Shown here piece by piece: positions 15,689 to 24,512 of a stretch of 64,000 bases of DNA. Source of the DNA: CAIYZT01 sp052387855. GTDB lineage: Bacteria > Pseudomonadota > Alphaproteobacteria > Rhodobacterales > Rhodobacteraceae. The notes beneath the pieces were generated by a model. The model worked only from the letters and a program-made list of their open reading frames with translations. It ran no database searches and was not told the origin of the DNA. The stretch's first letter is position 1. The number at the start of each line of letters is the position of its first letter. Position numbers and translations under genes: made by a program. The DNA lies in NCBI GenBank assembly GCA_052387855.1, contig JBQTIT010000031.1:1-64000 (forward strand). The letters are read 5' to 3'.

Positions 15689-17890
15689 ATGTCCACGCTG
15701 GAGATCCCCTCCGCAATGGCCTGCCCGGGCTGCGTTGCCGCCCAGATGGCGATGGAGCCTGCGGCGGGCCGCAGGGGTGCCGCGCCGCTTGAAACCATCC
15801 TCGCCCTGCCGACGGCGCATTGCGCAAGCTGCATCACGACCGTCGAGACCGGCCTTGCCCAAATAGACGGCGTTGCCGAGGCTCGGGTCAACCTGACCCT
15901 GCGGCGCGTGCGGGTCCGCCACTCGGCCACCGTCACGCCCGAGGCGATGATCGCCCGCCTTTCGCGCCTGGGGTTCGAGGCGCTGCCGATGGACATGGTG
16001 GCCCTGTCCGGCACCGAAACCGACCGGCGCTCGCGCGAGTTGTTGATGCGGCTGGGCGTGGCGTTCTTTGCCATGATGAACATCATGCTCTTGTCGGTGG
16101 CGGTCTGGTCCGGCGCCAGCGGCGTGACGCGCGACATGTTCCACCTGATTTCCGGCGCCATCGCGCTGCCCACGGTTGCCTTTGCCGGACAGCCCTTCTT
16201 TCGCCCGGCGCTGGCCGCGCTGCGCGCCGGGCGGCTTGGCATGGATGTGCCGATCTCGCTGGCGCTGATCCTGGCCTCGGCGATCTCGGTCTACGAGACC
16301 TTTCACGCGGGCGAGCACGCCTATTTCGACGCCGTCGTGATGCTGACCTTCTTTCTGCTCGGCGGGCGCTATCTGGATTTCCGGACCCGCGCCGCCGCCC
16401 GCTCGGCCGCGCAAGAGCTGACCGCGCTTGAGGTTCCGCGCGCCTCGCGCCTGCGCGACGGCGCCGAAGAGATCGTCGCGGTGTCCGACCTTTCGGCCGG
16501 CCAGACCGTGCTGATCCGCCCCGGCGGCCGCATACCGGTGGACGGGATCGTCACCGAAGGCGCCAGCGAGATCGACCGCTCCCTGATCACCGGCGAGGCG
16601 CAGCCGGTCTGGGCCGGGCCCGGCACGGCGCTTGCCGCCGGCGAGATGAACCTGACCGGGCCGCTCAGGGTGCGCGTCACGGCGGCGGGGCGCGACACCT
16701 CGCTGCGCCGGATGGCCGAGCTTGTGGCCGTGGCCGAAGAGGCGCGTGGCCGCTTCACCTCGATCGCCGACCGGGCCGCGCGGGCCTATGCGCCGTTGGT
16801 GCACCTGGTCTCGCTGGCCTCGTTCGCGACCTGGATGGTCGCGACGGGTGGCGATCTGCGCATCTCGATCAACATCTCGGCGGCGGTTCTGATCATCACC
16901 TGCCCCTGCGCGCTGGGCCTGGCGGTGCCGGCGGTGGTGACGGCGGCCTCGGGCCGGCTGTTCCGCGACGGGTTGCTGGTCAAGTCGGGCACGGCGCTGG
17001 AACGGCTCGCAGCGGTCGACACCGTGATCTTCGACAAGACCGGCACCCTGACGCTGGGTGCGCCGCAGCCGTCGAACCTGCACGATCTGACCGAAACGCA
17101 GCGCGGGATCGTGGCGGCGCTGGCGCGGGGATCGGCCCATCCCCTGGCGGCCGCCCTGCGCGATGCGGCCGCGCCGGCCGAGGTGACCGACATCGCCGAG
17201 GTTTCGGGCTGCGGGATCAGCGGCCGCTGGCAGGGCCGGACCGTCCGGCTTGGCCGCGCCGAATGGGTCGGGGCCGAGGCCGGCAGCGTGACCTCGACCG
17301 TGCTGCGGCTGGACGGCGAGGCGCCGGTGCGGATCACCTTTACCGACCAGATGCGCCCCGGCGCCGAGTCGCTGGTGCGCGGGCTCCTGGCGCAGGGGAT
17401 CGAGGTGCGGCTCTTGTCGGGCGACGTGCCGCAAGCCGTGCGCGAGATGGCCGGGCGTCTGGGCATCGCCCGGTGGCAGGCGCAGGTCCTGCCCGCCGAA
17501 AAGGCCGCCATCGTCGGGGATCTGGTGGCCTCGGGGCGCAGGGTGCTGATGGTGGGCGACGGGCTGAACGACACCGGCGCGCTGGCGGCGGCGAGCGTTT
17601 CCATCTCGCCCGCCTCGGCGCTGGAGGCGGCGCGCGTCGCGTCGGACATCGTTCTTCTGGGGCCGGACATCGCCCCGGTGGCGCTGGCCCTGCGCACCGC
17701 CCGGCTGGCGCAGCGCCGCATCAAGGAAAACCTTGCCATCGCGGCGGTCTACAATATCGTCGCGGTGCCGGTGGCCGTGGTCGGGCTGGCAACGCCGCTG
17801 CTGGCGGCGCTGGCGATGTCGCTCTCGTCGATCACCGTGACGCTGAACGCCCTGCGCCTGAAGCCGGAGGCAAGATGGACATTCTGGTGA
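15689..17890 (+). CDS. ccoI: CcoI/FixI copper-transporting P-type ATPase
   Basis: A 733-residue P1B-type ATPase. An N-terminal CPGC and a degenerate HMA region with AHCASC precede membrane helices, the ion-binding motif TCPCALGL, the phosphorylation motif DKTGTLT and the hinge motif VGDGLND. It exports Cu(I) to the periplasm for cbb3 assembly rather than for resistance. It begins four bases after ccoH and overlaps ccoS by 16 bases. Confidence 0.95.
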   Translation: MSTLEIPSAMACPGCVAAQMAMEPAAGRRGAAPLETILALPTAHCASCITTVETGLAQIDGVAEARVNLTLRRVRVRHSATVTPEAMIARLSRLGFEALPMDMVALSGTETDRRSRELLMRLGVAFFAMMNIMLLSVAVWSGASGVTRDMFHLISGAIALPTVAFAGQPFFRPALAALRAGRLGMDVPISLALILASAISVYETFHAGEHAYFDAVVMLTFFLLGGRYLDFRTRAAARSAAQELTALEVPRASRLRDGAEEIVAVSDLSAGQTVLIRPGGRIPVDGIVTEGASEIDRSLITGEAQPVWAGPGTALAAGEMNLTGPLRVRVTAAGRDTSLRRMAELVAVAEEARGRFTSIADRAARAYAPLVHLVSLASFATWMVATGGDLRISINISAAVLIITCPCALGLAVPAVVTAASGRLFRDGLLVKSGTALERLAAVDTVIFDKTGTLTLGAPQPSNLHDLTETQRGIVAALARGSAHPLAAALRDAAAPAEVTDIAEVSGCGISGRWQGRTVRLGRAEWVGAEAGSVTSTVLRLDGEAPVRITFTDQMRPGAESLVRGLLAQGIEVRLLSGDVPQAVREMAGRLGIARWQAQVLPAEKAAIVGDLVASGRRVLMVGDGLNDTGALAAASVSISPASALEAARVASDIVLLGPDIAPVALALRTARLAQRRIKENLAIAAVYNIVAVPVAVVGLATPLLAALAMSLSSITVTLNALRLKPEARWTFW

Positions 17891-18042
17891 TCTTGATCCC
17901 CGTCTCGCTGGGGCTTGGCGCGCTGGGCCTGCTCGCCTTTGTCTGGACCCTGCGCGCGCGCCAGTACGACGACCCGGTCGGCGATGCCGAGCGCATCCTC
18001 AGCGATGCCCACGACCGCACCCCGATGCCCCCAAAAGGCTAA
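17875..18042 (+). CDS. ccoS: CcoS/FixS, cbb3 oxidase maturation protein
   Basis: A 55-residue protein with one N-terminal helix (residues 3-26) followed by the family motif Q-Y-D-D near residue 30. CcoS is needed for heme and copper insertion into CcoN. It starts at the ATG inside the last codons of ccoI, as in related operons, and ends the block; the diguanylate cyclase gene converges from the other side 18 bases later. Confidence 0.93.
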   Translation: MDILVILIPVSLGLGALGLLAFVWTLRARQYDDPVGDAERILSDAHDRTPMPPKG

Positions 18043-18060
18043 GCCCCCGCGCAGGGCGCC

Positions 18061-19080
18061 TCAGGCCCGCCCGGCCAGCGCCAATTCCGGCTGGTGCAGC
18101 GTCGCGACCCCGCGCCCGGACCGCTTTGAGGTGTAAAGCGCCGCATCGGCGTCGGCATACATCCCCTCGATCTGCGGCGCGGCGTAAAACGCCGACAGCG
18201 TGATCCCGATCGAGCCCGAAATCCTGCAATTCTTGCCGTCATACTCCATCGGCACCGAAAGCGCCGCGATGATCTGCTCGGCGATCCGCTTGATCGTCGC
18301 CGAATCGTCGATCCGGTTCAACAGGATCACGAATTCGTCGCCGCCCACGCGGGCCACCGTGTCGGACGAGCGCGTCTCGCGCGTCAGGAACCGGGCGACC
18401 TCGCACAGCACGAAGTCGCCGGCGGCGTGGCCCAGCGTGTCGTTGACCTGCTTGAAAAAGTCCAGGTCCAGATGCAGCAGCGCAAAGCGCGAGCCATGCG
18501 CGATCAGGCGGTTCATCTCGGCCTCAAGCGCCCTGCGGTTGTTCAGGCCGGTCAGGGTGTCGGTCAGGGCCTGCTGCTCGGCGGTGATCTTGGCCTCTTG
18601 CAGCCGAAGGTTCAGATCGCGCAGCTCGCGCATCACCGCAGTCTTGGCCTCGACCAGATAAAGCAGCTCGATCGCAAGGTCCGTCGGGGCGAAATCCGCC
18701 TCGCTCAGCGAGAGCTCGCGCACCGCATCGACCACCCCGATGCCGAAGGACAGGTTGAGGATATAGCCGCCCCCCTCGACCGGCAGGCAGAGGCCGCGAA
18801 ACGAAAACCCCGCATCGCCCGACTTGAGCGCCAGTTGCAGACGCTCGCCCGACATCAGATGCAGCTTGCGCGCCGAGGTGACGCCAGCGGGGCGGCGCAC
18901 CTCGAATTCGTCCAGAAACCTTGCCGGCTCGATGCCGCTGTCGCGGAACACCCGGCCCAGGGTCGGCCCGAAACCGATCACGGTCCCGGCCTTGTCCAGG
19001 CACAGATGCATGGGCATCAGCTTTCCCAGCGCATCCTGCGACAGGGACAAGGAATTGGCCTGGGTCACCCTTTGATCCAT
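18061..19080 (-). CDS. HNOBA-GGDEF diguanylate cyclase
   Basis: A 339-residue cytoplasmic protein. The N-terminal half (about residues 15-150) resembles the HNOBA domain found beside H-NOX partners, a short coiled linker follows, and the C-terminal half is a GGDEF domain. The active site is intact (RVGGDEF), with an inhibitory-site motif R-S-S-D five residues before it, so it should make c-di-GMP with product feedback. Its ATG shares one base with the TGA of the H-NOX-like gene upstream (TGATG), which implies coupled translation and a working pair. Confidence 0.88.
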   Translation of the reverse strand: MDQRVTQANSLSLSQDALGKLMPMHLCLDKAGTVIGFGPTLGRVFRDSGIEPARFLDEFEVRRPAGVTSARKLHLMSGERLQLALKSGDAGFSFRGLCLPVEGGGYILNLSFGIGVVDAVRELSLSEADFAPTDLAIELLYLVEAKTAVMRELRDLNLRLQEAKITAEQQALTDTLTGLNNRRALEAEMNRLIAHGSRFALLHLDLDFFKQVNDTLGHAAGDFVLCEVARFLTRETRSSDTVARVGGDEFVILLNRIDDSATIKRIAEQIIAALSVPMEYDGKNCRISGSIGITLSAFYAAPQIEGMYADADAALYTSKRSGRGVATLHQPELALAGRA

Positions 19081-19676
19081 CAGCCGCGCAGTCCCGCCGA
19101 CGGGGCCAGATCGAACCGCCGGCCGGCGGAATAGCGCTGGTCCAGCACATGAATGCCCACGATCTCGCAAAGACCGTCCATGCCCTTGTGATCAAGCAGA
19201 ACCAGCGCCCCGTAGTCATCCGCCATGGCCCGCAGCATGCCCATCATGATGAAACCCGTCCCCTCGACCAGCGGGGCGCAGAGCAGACGGTAGTGGCCCT
19301 GCCCCGCGTCGGCAAGGCCAAGCTCTGGCAGCTCAAGCTCGGCCAGCGCCAGACGGGCGCGGCCGGGCAGGTCCTGAAGCGAATGCAGGAAGTCCACGAA
19401 ACTGGACCCGCCAAAGCGCAAGAGCCGGCGCACCGATTCCAGGTTGGGATGCGAGACAAGATAGGTGCCGAGGTCTTCGAGCACCTCTTGCCGGGGTCGG
19501 CCCAGCACCTGCGCCGCCGCCAGCAGGATCGCGTCGGTCGTCTCGGCGGGATAGGTCAGCATCGGCTCGAAACTGTCGCGCCCGACCCTGGACTCGCGCA
19601 CCACCTGCGCCCAGACGGACGGGCCATAGCTGTCGATCAGAAAGCTCTGGATGGAACGGTTGACAAGTCCGTGCAA
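19080..19676 (-). CDS. H-NOX-like protein with degenerate heme motifs
   Basis: A 198-residue H-NOX (heme NO/oxygen binding) family protein. I place the start at the TTG at 19676: the product then begins MHGLVNRSIQ, the usual H-NOX N-terminus, with CGAGGTG just upstream. An earlier TTG at 19703 gives nine extra residues. Family landmarks align (FLHSLQDL, LELPEL, G-HY), but the proximal heme histidine, expected in a L-x-x-L-H pattern, reads L-Q-D-L-P104, and the Y-x-S-x-R motif reads Y129-R-L-L-C133. Classical heme ligation is therefore doubtful. It is translationally coupled to the diguanylate cyclase and probably controls it. Whether it binds another cofactor or none is unknown. Confidence 0.8.
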   Translation of the reverse strand: MHGLVNRSIQSFLIDSYGPSVWAQVVRESRVGRDSFEPMLTYPAETTDAILLAAAQVLGRPRQEVLEDLGTYLVSHPNLESVRRLLRFGGSSFVDFLHSLQDLPGRARLALAELELPELGLADAGQGHYRLLCAPLVEGTGFIMMGMLRAMADDYGALVLLDHKGMDGLCEIVGIHVLDQRYSAGRRFDLAPSAGLRG

Positions 19677-19739
19677 CGGAACACCTCGGGTAAACTCACC
19701 CAAGGCTAGGTATCAGGACTTAAGACCCGCTAAATGTCC

Positions 19740-19766
19740 AAAATCGCAACAAATTGCGGCGATTTT
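19740..19766 (-). terminator. Possible terminator after the MttB-family gene
   Basis: Inverted repeat AAAATCGC...GCGATTTT with an 11-base loop, 31 bases after the stop of the methyltransferase gene and before the H-NOX-like gene. The T tract forms the end of the stem. It is unusually AT-rich for this region. Confidence 0.4.
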
Positions 19767-19797
19767 CGCGCCCTGCGCAGGGGCTTATGGCCGGGCC

Positions 19798-21351
19798 CTA
19801 GAAATCCGTCGGCGCGCCGCCCTCTTGCTTGCGCCGGGCCACGAAACGGCGCAGGTCTTCCTGATGGTCGCCGTTCATCTCGGGCGGCTCGAACTCGGCC
19901 AGGATCTGCTTGTAGATCCGGTGCGCCCGCTCGGCGGTCCAGAGCGAGCCGTCGATCTGCCAGGCCTCGAAGTTGCGCCAATCCGACACGAAGGGCTGGT
20001 AGAAGGCCGTGGTATAGCGGTCCTGCGTGTGCTGGCAGCCGAAATAATGGCCCGAGGGGCCGACCTCGCGGATGGCGTCGATGGCGATGTCGTCCTCGGT
20101 CGTGGCCCAGGTCGCCTCTTCGAAATAGCGCTGGATCATCTGCAGGACCTCGCAGTCCATGATGAACTTTTCGGGGCTGGCGATCAGCCCGCCCTCCAGC
20201 CAGCCGGCGGCGTGATAGACCATGTTGGTCTGCGACTGCACCGCCGACCAGAGCGAATTCGACGTCTCCCACATCGCCTGGCCATCGGGGATGTTGGCGG
20301 CGCAGACGCCGGATGCGCGCATCGGCAGCTTGTAGTGGCGCACCAGTTGCCCGGTCATCTGCGTCGCGCGCATGTATTCGGGCGTGCCAAAGGCCGGCGC
20401 GCCCGATTTCATGTCGACATTCGAGGTGAAGGTGCCCAGCGCCACCGGGCAGCCGGGCGAGATGTATTGCAGCAGCGCCGCCGCCGCCAGACCTTCGGCC
20501 AGCGACAGGGTCACGGCGCCGGCCATGGTCACGGGCGCCATGGCCCCGGCCAGCGTAAAGGGCGTGATCACCACCGGCTGCCGGCGGCGGGCCAGGCGCA
20601 TGGCGCCGTCCAGCATCGGATAGTCGTGCTTCAGCGGCGAGACCGAGTTGATGTTGGTGTACATCCGCGGCTTGGCCTGAAACTCTTCCTCGCTGAGGCC
20701 CCCCGCGATGCGGACCATCTCCATCACGTCCTCGACCCGCTCGGTGCCCAGCGAATAGGCGTGGCAGACCTTGTCCGTCAGCGTCAGCTTTTCATAAAGG
20801 CAATCGAGGTGCCGCACCGAGGCGTGGATGTCGATCGGCTCAACCGGATAGCCGCCGGCGATGTGGATGCAGTTGAAATACTGCGTCAGCTTCATGAATT
20901 CCTTGAAGGTTTCAAAGTCGCCGGCCCGCTTGCCGCGCTCAAGGTCCCACGAGTTCGGCGGCGAGGAGACGTTGACGAACAGCATGTGCTTGCCGCCCAT
21001 GATCACCTCGCGCTCGGGGTTGCGCGGCGTGATGGTGAACTGCTCGGGCGCCTTGCCGATCATCTCCATCACGAAATCCTCGTCCATGCGGACGTTGGTT
21101 CCGGTCACCTTGCACCCGGCTTTGGTCAGGATGCCCACCGCTTCGGGGTTCAGGAACTCGATGCCGATGTCGCGCAGGATCTTCATCGCGCCGCGATGGA
21201 TCGCCTGCACGCCGTCGGCATCCAGCGGCTCGGTCGGCCGGTCGGGGTTGACGGGGATGCGCCAGGGCATCTGGGTGATGGCGGCGCTGCCGGCACGGGT
21301 CCGGTTGCCCGAATGCCCGCCAGCGCGGCGTCTGCGGACCTGTTCTTCCAT
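19798..21351 (-). CDS. MttB-superfamily methyltransferase, non-pyrrolysine type
   Basis: A 517-residue member of the trimethylamine methyltransferase (MttB) superfamily. Canonical archaeal MttB reads an amber codon as pyrrolysine; this frame has none, so it belongs to the large bacterial group (MtgB-like) thought to demethylate quaternary amines such as glycine betaine through a corrinoid protein. Conserved segments include GGKHMLFVNVSSPP, PLKHDYPMLDG and the glycine-rich GPSGHYFGCQHT near the C-terminus. The ATG at 21351 follows GCAGGAG. No corrinoid protein or second methyltransferase is nearby, so partners must be elsewhere or the reaction differs. Confidence 0.88.
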   Translation of the reverse strand: MEEQVRRRRAGGHSGNRTRAGSAAITQMPWRIPVNPDRPTEPLDADGVQAIHRGAMKILRDIGIEFLNPEAVGILTKAGCKVTGTNVRMDEDFVMEMIGKAPEQFTITPRNPEREVIMGGKHMLFVNVSSPPNSWDLERGKRAGDFETFKEFMKLTQYFNCIHIAGGYPVEPIDIHASVRHLDCLYEKLTLTDKVCHAYSLGTERVEDVMEMVRIAGGLSEEEFQAKPRMYTNINSVSPLKHDYPMLDGAMRLARRRQPVVITPFTLAGAMAPVTMAGAVTLSLAEGLAAAALLQYISPGCPVALGTFTSNVDMKSGAPAFGTPEYMRATQMTGQLVRHYKLPMRASGVCAANIPDGQAMWETSNSLWSAVQSQTNMVYHAAGWLEGGLIASPEKFIMDCEVLQMIQRYFEEATWATTEDDIAIDAIREVGPSGHYFGCQHTQDRYTTAFYQPFVSDWRNFEAWQIDGSLWTAERAHRIYKQILAEFEPPEMNGDHQEDLRRFVARRKQEGGAPTDF

Positions 21352-21461
21352 CCTGTCACTCCTGCACGTCGCGAATTCCTGAGCCTGGGACAGTGATGAC
21401 CCAATCCGGCGCCGAGGGCGTAACAGGAGACCGACGCCTTTGCGTCGTTTTTAGCCGTAAC

Positions 21462-22193
21462 TCAACGGCTGATGGCGTTTTGCCCCTGAATCCAGCCCAG
21501 AAGCGCCGAGATGTCGGGCAGAACGGCGTCGGCATGGGGCCGCAGCTCCGGCTCCAGCGCGATGCCGGTCAGCACCGCGACGCAGGCCATGCCGGCCGCC
21601 CGGCCCGCCTGCATGTCGTGAACGCTGTCGCCGACCATGACGATCTGCCCCGGTGCCAGCCCGCAGGCCCGGGCAAAGGCCAAAAGCTGCCCCGGCGCCG
21701 GCTTGCCGCCCCAGCCCGAATCGCAGCCTGCGACGAAATCGAACAGCGGCAGGACGCCGGCCTTGTCCAGATGATGCCGGGCCGGCGCCTCGGTGTCGTT
21801 GGTGGCCAGGCCGATGCGCAGCCCCGCGCCGCGCAGATCGGCAAAGACGGCCGGCAGATCGACCGCCGGCACCATCGGCGCGGTCTGGGCCAGCCGCTCA
21901 AGCTGCCGGCGCAGGTCCTGCTCGGGCAGATGGGTCAGCTCGCCGGCCAGAAGATCGGCGATTTCAAAGGTGGTGTGCGCGATCACGATGCTGCCCGGGG
22001 CAAAATCGCCGGTGGCAGGATCAAAGCCAAGCTTGCGGGCGATCTGGCCGGCCTGCTCGGGCGAGCCTGTCAGCTCGTCCAGCACGCGGCGCGTCCAGGC
22101 GCCCCAGCTTGCACGGAAGTCAAAGAGCGTTCCGTCCTTGTCAAAGACGGCGCCCCGGATCGGGGCGGCTTGGGTCGGCGATGTCAGGTCCAA
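21462..22193 (-). CDS. HAD-superfamily phosphatase, phosphoglycolate phosphatase-like
   Basis: A 243-residue haloacid dehalogenase hydrolase. Motif I is FDKDGTLFD, motif II is ATND, the lysine of motif III is in GGKPAP and motif IV is VGDSVHD. A helical cap covers about residues 25-100. The closest role is phosphoglycolate phosphatase or another small phosphomonoesterase. Its start overlaps the end of the DUF3572 gene by ten bases. Confidence 0.85.
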   Translation of the reverse strand: MDLTSPTQAAPIRGAVFDKDGTLFDFRASWGAWTRRVLDELTGSPEQAGQIARKLGFDPATGDFAPGSIVIAHTTFEIADLLAGELTHLPEQDLRRQLERLAQTAPMVPAVDLPAVFADLRGAGLRIGLATNDTEAPARHHLDKAGVLPLFDFVAGCDSGWGGKPAPGQLLAFARACGLAPGQIVMVGDSVHDMQAGRAAGMACVAVLTGIALEPELRPHADAVLPDISALLGWIQGQNAISR

Positions 22194-22489
22194 TTCGGCA
22201 GGTCTCCTCCGGGCAGAAGCGCGCGGCTGGCCGCCACCTCCTGGGGCCGGATACCAAGATTTTCCGCCAGGGCCAACACGCGCTGATCCTCGGCCAGAAC
22301 ATAGTCCAGAACCGCGGCCAGAAAGGCCGGTCGGTGCAGGTCCTGGGCGATCGCGGCGGGGCTGGACCCGCTCTCGGCCAGAAATCCGCCGATCAGCATG
22401 GGGTCCGCCGCCATCCAGGAAATCGCCCGCAGCGCCAGCGTCTCGGCCGCCGCGCGCCGGGCCGCGGCAGCTTTGGTGCTTTGGGTCAC
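22184..22489 (-). CDS. DUF3572 protein
   Basis: A 101-residue small helical protein of the alphaproteobacterial DUF3572 family, ending in the family hallmark LPGGDLPNWT. The start is a GTG at 22489 with GAGAGG six bases upstream; no ATG fits. Function is unknown. It lies divergent from the pleD-like gene, a linkage I recall from other Rhodobacterales. Confidence 0.85.
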   Translation of the reverse strand: MTQSTKAAAARRAAAETLALRAISWMAADPMLIGGFLAESGSSPAAIAQDLHRPAFLAAVLDYVLAEDQRVLALAENLGIRPQEVAASRALLPGGDLPNWT

Positions 22490-22592
22490 GACAACCTCTC
22501 GAAGTACGCTCGATAGTTTAGGATATTGGAAAGGAATTGTTAACGAGTTTAACAGAATAATGACCGGAACTTCGGGTGCCTGGTAATCTGCA
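22490..22592. promoter_or_regulatory. AT-rich divergent promoter region of DUF3572 and pleD
   Basis: The 103 bases between the divergent starts are much richer in A+T than the surroundings. They hold GTTAAC at 22539-22544 and GTTTAAC at 22547-22553, which could be regulator half-sites. No single promoter can be fixed with certainty. Confidence 0.35.
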
Positions 22593-23995
22593 ATGATTTC
22601 AACCGTCCTCATCGTTGACAGCGTGGCGACAAATCGGATCGTCATGAAGGTCAAGCTTGGCGCGGCCGGGTATCGGACCCTGGCGGCGCCCGATGCGGCC
22701 TTTGGCCTTGATCTGGCACGGCGCGAAAGGCCGGACCTGATCCTGCTCGACTTCGACCTTCCGCCCGGGCACGACGGGCAAGAGGGGGGCCTTGCCCTCT
22801 TGTCGGCGCTGCGGGCCGATCCGGACTGTGCCCGGACGCTGGTGGTCATGCTGTCGGCCCGGCAGGACGACGCGGCGCGCCTGTCTGCACTGGGCGCGGG
22901 CGCCGATGAATTCTTTGCCAAGTCGGTGGACGATCAGACCCTCTTTGCGCGGCTGCGCAGTCTGACGCGGGCGCAGGAATCGGCCGAGATCGACCATGCC
23001 CAGTCAGGCATCGGCCCTTACGGCTTTGCCGAGCCGATTGCCGAGTTTCTTCAGCCCGGCCTGGTCGCCATCGTCATGGCCCGGCCCGAGACGGCGCTGC
23101 ACTGGCGCCACGCCCTTGCTGCCAAGAGCGCCGACCGGTTCGTGACGCTGCCGATGGACCAGGTGTTCCGCGCCGCCGAGGGGGGGCCCCCTCGCCCGAT
23201 GTCTATCTGATCGACGCCGCCCTGGGCGAGGAATGGGGCGGGCTCAAGATGATGTCGTCGCTGCTGAGCCGCCACGAGACGCGCCATGCCAAGGTGTGCA
23301 TCCTCAACGACGGGCACGACCCGGACCTGCCGGCCATGGCCTTTGACTTTGGCGCCTCGGACCTGGTGTCCAGCGCGCAGAGCCTTGACGAGATCGCGCT
23401 GCGCCTGGCGCGCCTTGTCCGGCGCAAGCGCGCCGAGGATCGCAGCCGCGCCTCGGTCAAGGACAAGCTGCGACTGGCGATGATCGACCCGCTGACCGGC
23501 ATCGCGAACCGCCGGGCCGGGCTGGCCCAATTGGCGCAGATCGCCGAAAGGGCGCAGGTCTCGGGGCGGGACTTTGCGCTGATGGTGCTTGACCTGGACC
23601 GCTTCAAGACGATCAACGACCGCTTCGGCCACGCGGCCGGCGACGCCGTGCTGGTCGAGGTGGCGCAAAGGTTGACCCTGTGCCTGCGCTCGGGCGATCT
23701 GATCGCCCGGATCGGCGGAGAGGAATTCCTGATCTGCCTGCCCGACGTCGGCCTTGCCGAGGGCACCTGCATCGCCGAGCGTCTGTGCGAGCAGATCGAG
23801 GCCCGCCCGATCCTGGTCGAGGGCCGCGAAAGCCTGGGCGTGACGATCTCGATCGGCCTGGCGCTGGGCCGTGGGGACGGCTCCCAGACGGCCGAGGACC
23901 TGGTGGGAGAGCTTTTCCGCCGCGCCGATACCGCGCTTCTGGCCGCCAAGGGCTCGGGCCGCAACAAGGTGACCATCAGCCGCAGCGCCGCCTGA
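22593..23995 (+). pseudogene. pleD: pleD-like REC-REC-GGDEF gene with apparent frameshift
   Basis: Two adjacent frames together spell a PleD-type regulator of about 467 residues. The first (22593-23210) covers receiver domain 1, with acceptor Asp in LLDFDLPP and Lys in AKSVDD, and the start of receiver 2. The second holds the rest of receiver 2 and a GGDEF domain with GGEEF and an RSGD inhibitory site. Reading must change frame at a seven-G run (23180-23186): adding one G gives continuous E-G-G-A-P-S-P-D-V-Y. The residues on both sides stay family-like, so this is either a sequencing error or a very recent or slippage-type mutation. PleD makes c-di-GMP and controls the motile-to-sessile switch. 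Confidence 0.75.
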
Positions 23996-24006
23996 CCGCG
24001 CCCGAT

Positions 24007-24510
24007 TCAGTTCCCCTGGCCCGGCCCCCAGCGCGTTGCCAGCCGCTTGGCAAAGGCCTGCCGTTCCTGCGGCGTCATCGCCAACAGAAGCTCTTTCAGC
24101 GCCTGCTGCGACAGGCTCAGCGCATCGGTCACCCGCCGGGCCTGCGCGGTCAGGGCGCTGTCCAGCGCCGCCGGATCAAAGGGCTCTTTCGCAAGCGCCG
24201 CGATGATCAGGTCAAGGTCCTGGCGCATGAAGCGGTGCATCTCGCGCATGTCGGGCGCCCGTTCGAACAGGGTCCGCGCCAGCGCCTCGCGGTCACCGGC
24301 CGGCAGCGCGTCCGAGAAGGGGCCGAAATGCATGTCGCGCGGCATGCCGCCGCGCCCGGAAAATCCGCCATGCATCGCGGCGCCGATCACCAGACCGGCC
24401 ACGGCCAGATTGACCGCCAGCGATGCCGCCAGAAGCCATTTCATGCCGCCAGCGCCGCGCGGGGCCGGCGCCGAAGGCCCGGACCCGGTGGGGGTGCCTG
24501 CGTCGCTCAT
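24007..24510 (-). CDS. Periplasmic metal-sensor-like protein (CnrR/ZraP type)
   Basis: A 167-residue protein with a short cytoplasmic N-terminus, one membrane helix (about residues 24-46) and a helical periplasmic domain. That domain resembles heavy-metal resistance sensors: a His/Met-rich stretch (GMPRDMHFGPF, MREMHRFMRQ) is followed by a helical hairpin ending in LLAMTPQERQAFAKRL. In CnrYXH-type systems such a sensor releases an ECF sigma factor. It is the last gene of a unit with a sigma factor, two bases from its neighbour. The stimulus, metal or otherwise, is inferred. Confidence 0.75.
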   Translation of the reverse strand: MSDAGTPTGSGPSAPAPRGAGGMKWLLAASLAVNLAVAGLVIGAAMHGGFSGRGGMPRDMHFGPFSDALPAGDREALARTLFERAPDMREMHRFMRQDLDLIIAALAKEPFDPAALDSALTAQARRVTDALSLSQQALKELLLAMTPQERQAFAKRLATRWGPGQGN

Positions 24511-24512
24511 CC

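Noticed and set aside
19798..21351. Pyrrolysine (amber read-through) in the MttB-family gene
   Set aside because: The frame is complete and has no internal TAG codon.
22539..22553. CtrA-binding site before pleD
   Set aside because: The two TTAA halves are separated by five bases, not the seven needed for the full CtrA site.
22593..23210. A stand-alone single-domain response regulator
   Set aside because: The frame continues in the next phase as the rest of PleD, joined at a homopolymer; the first half alone ends in the middle of receiver domain 2.
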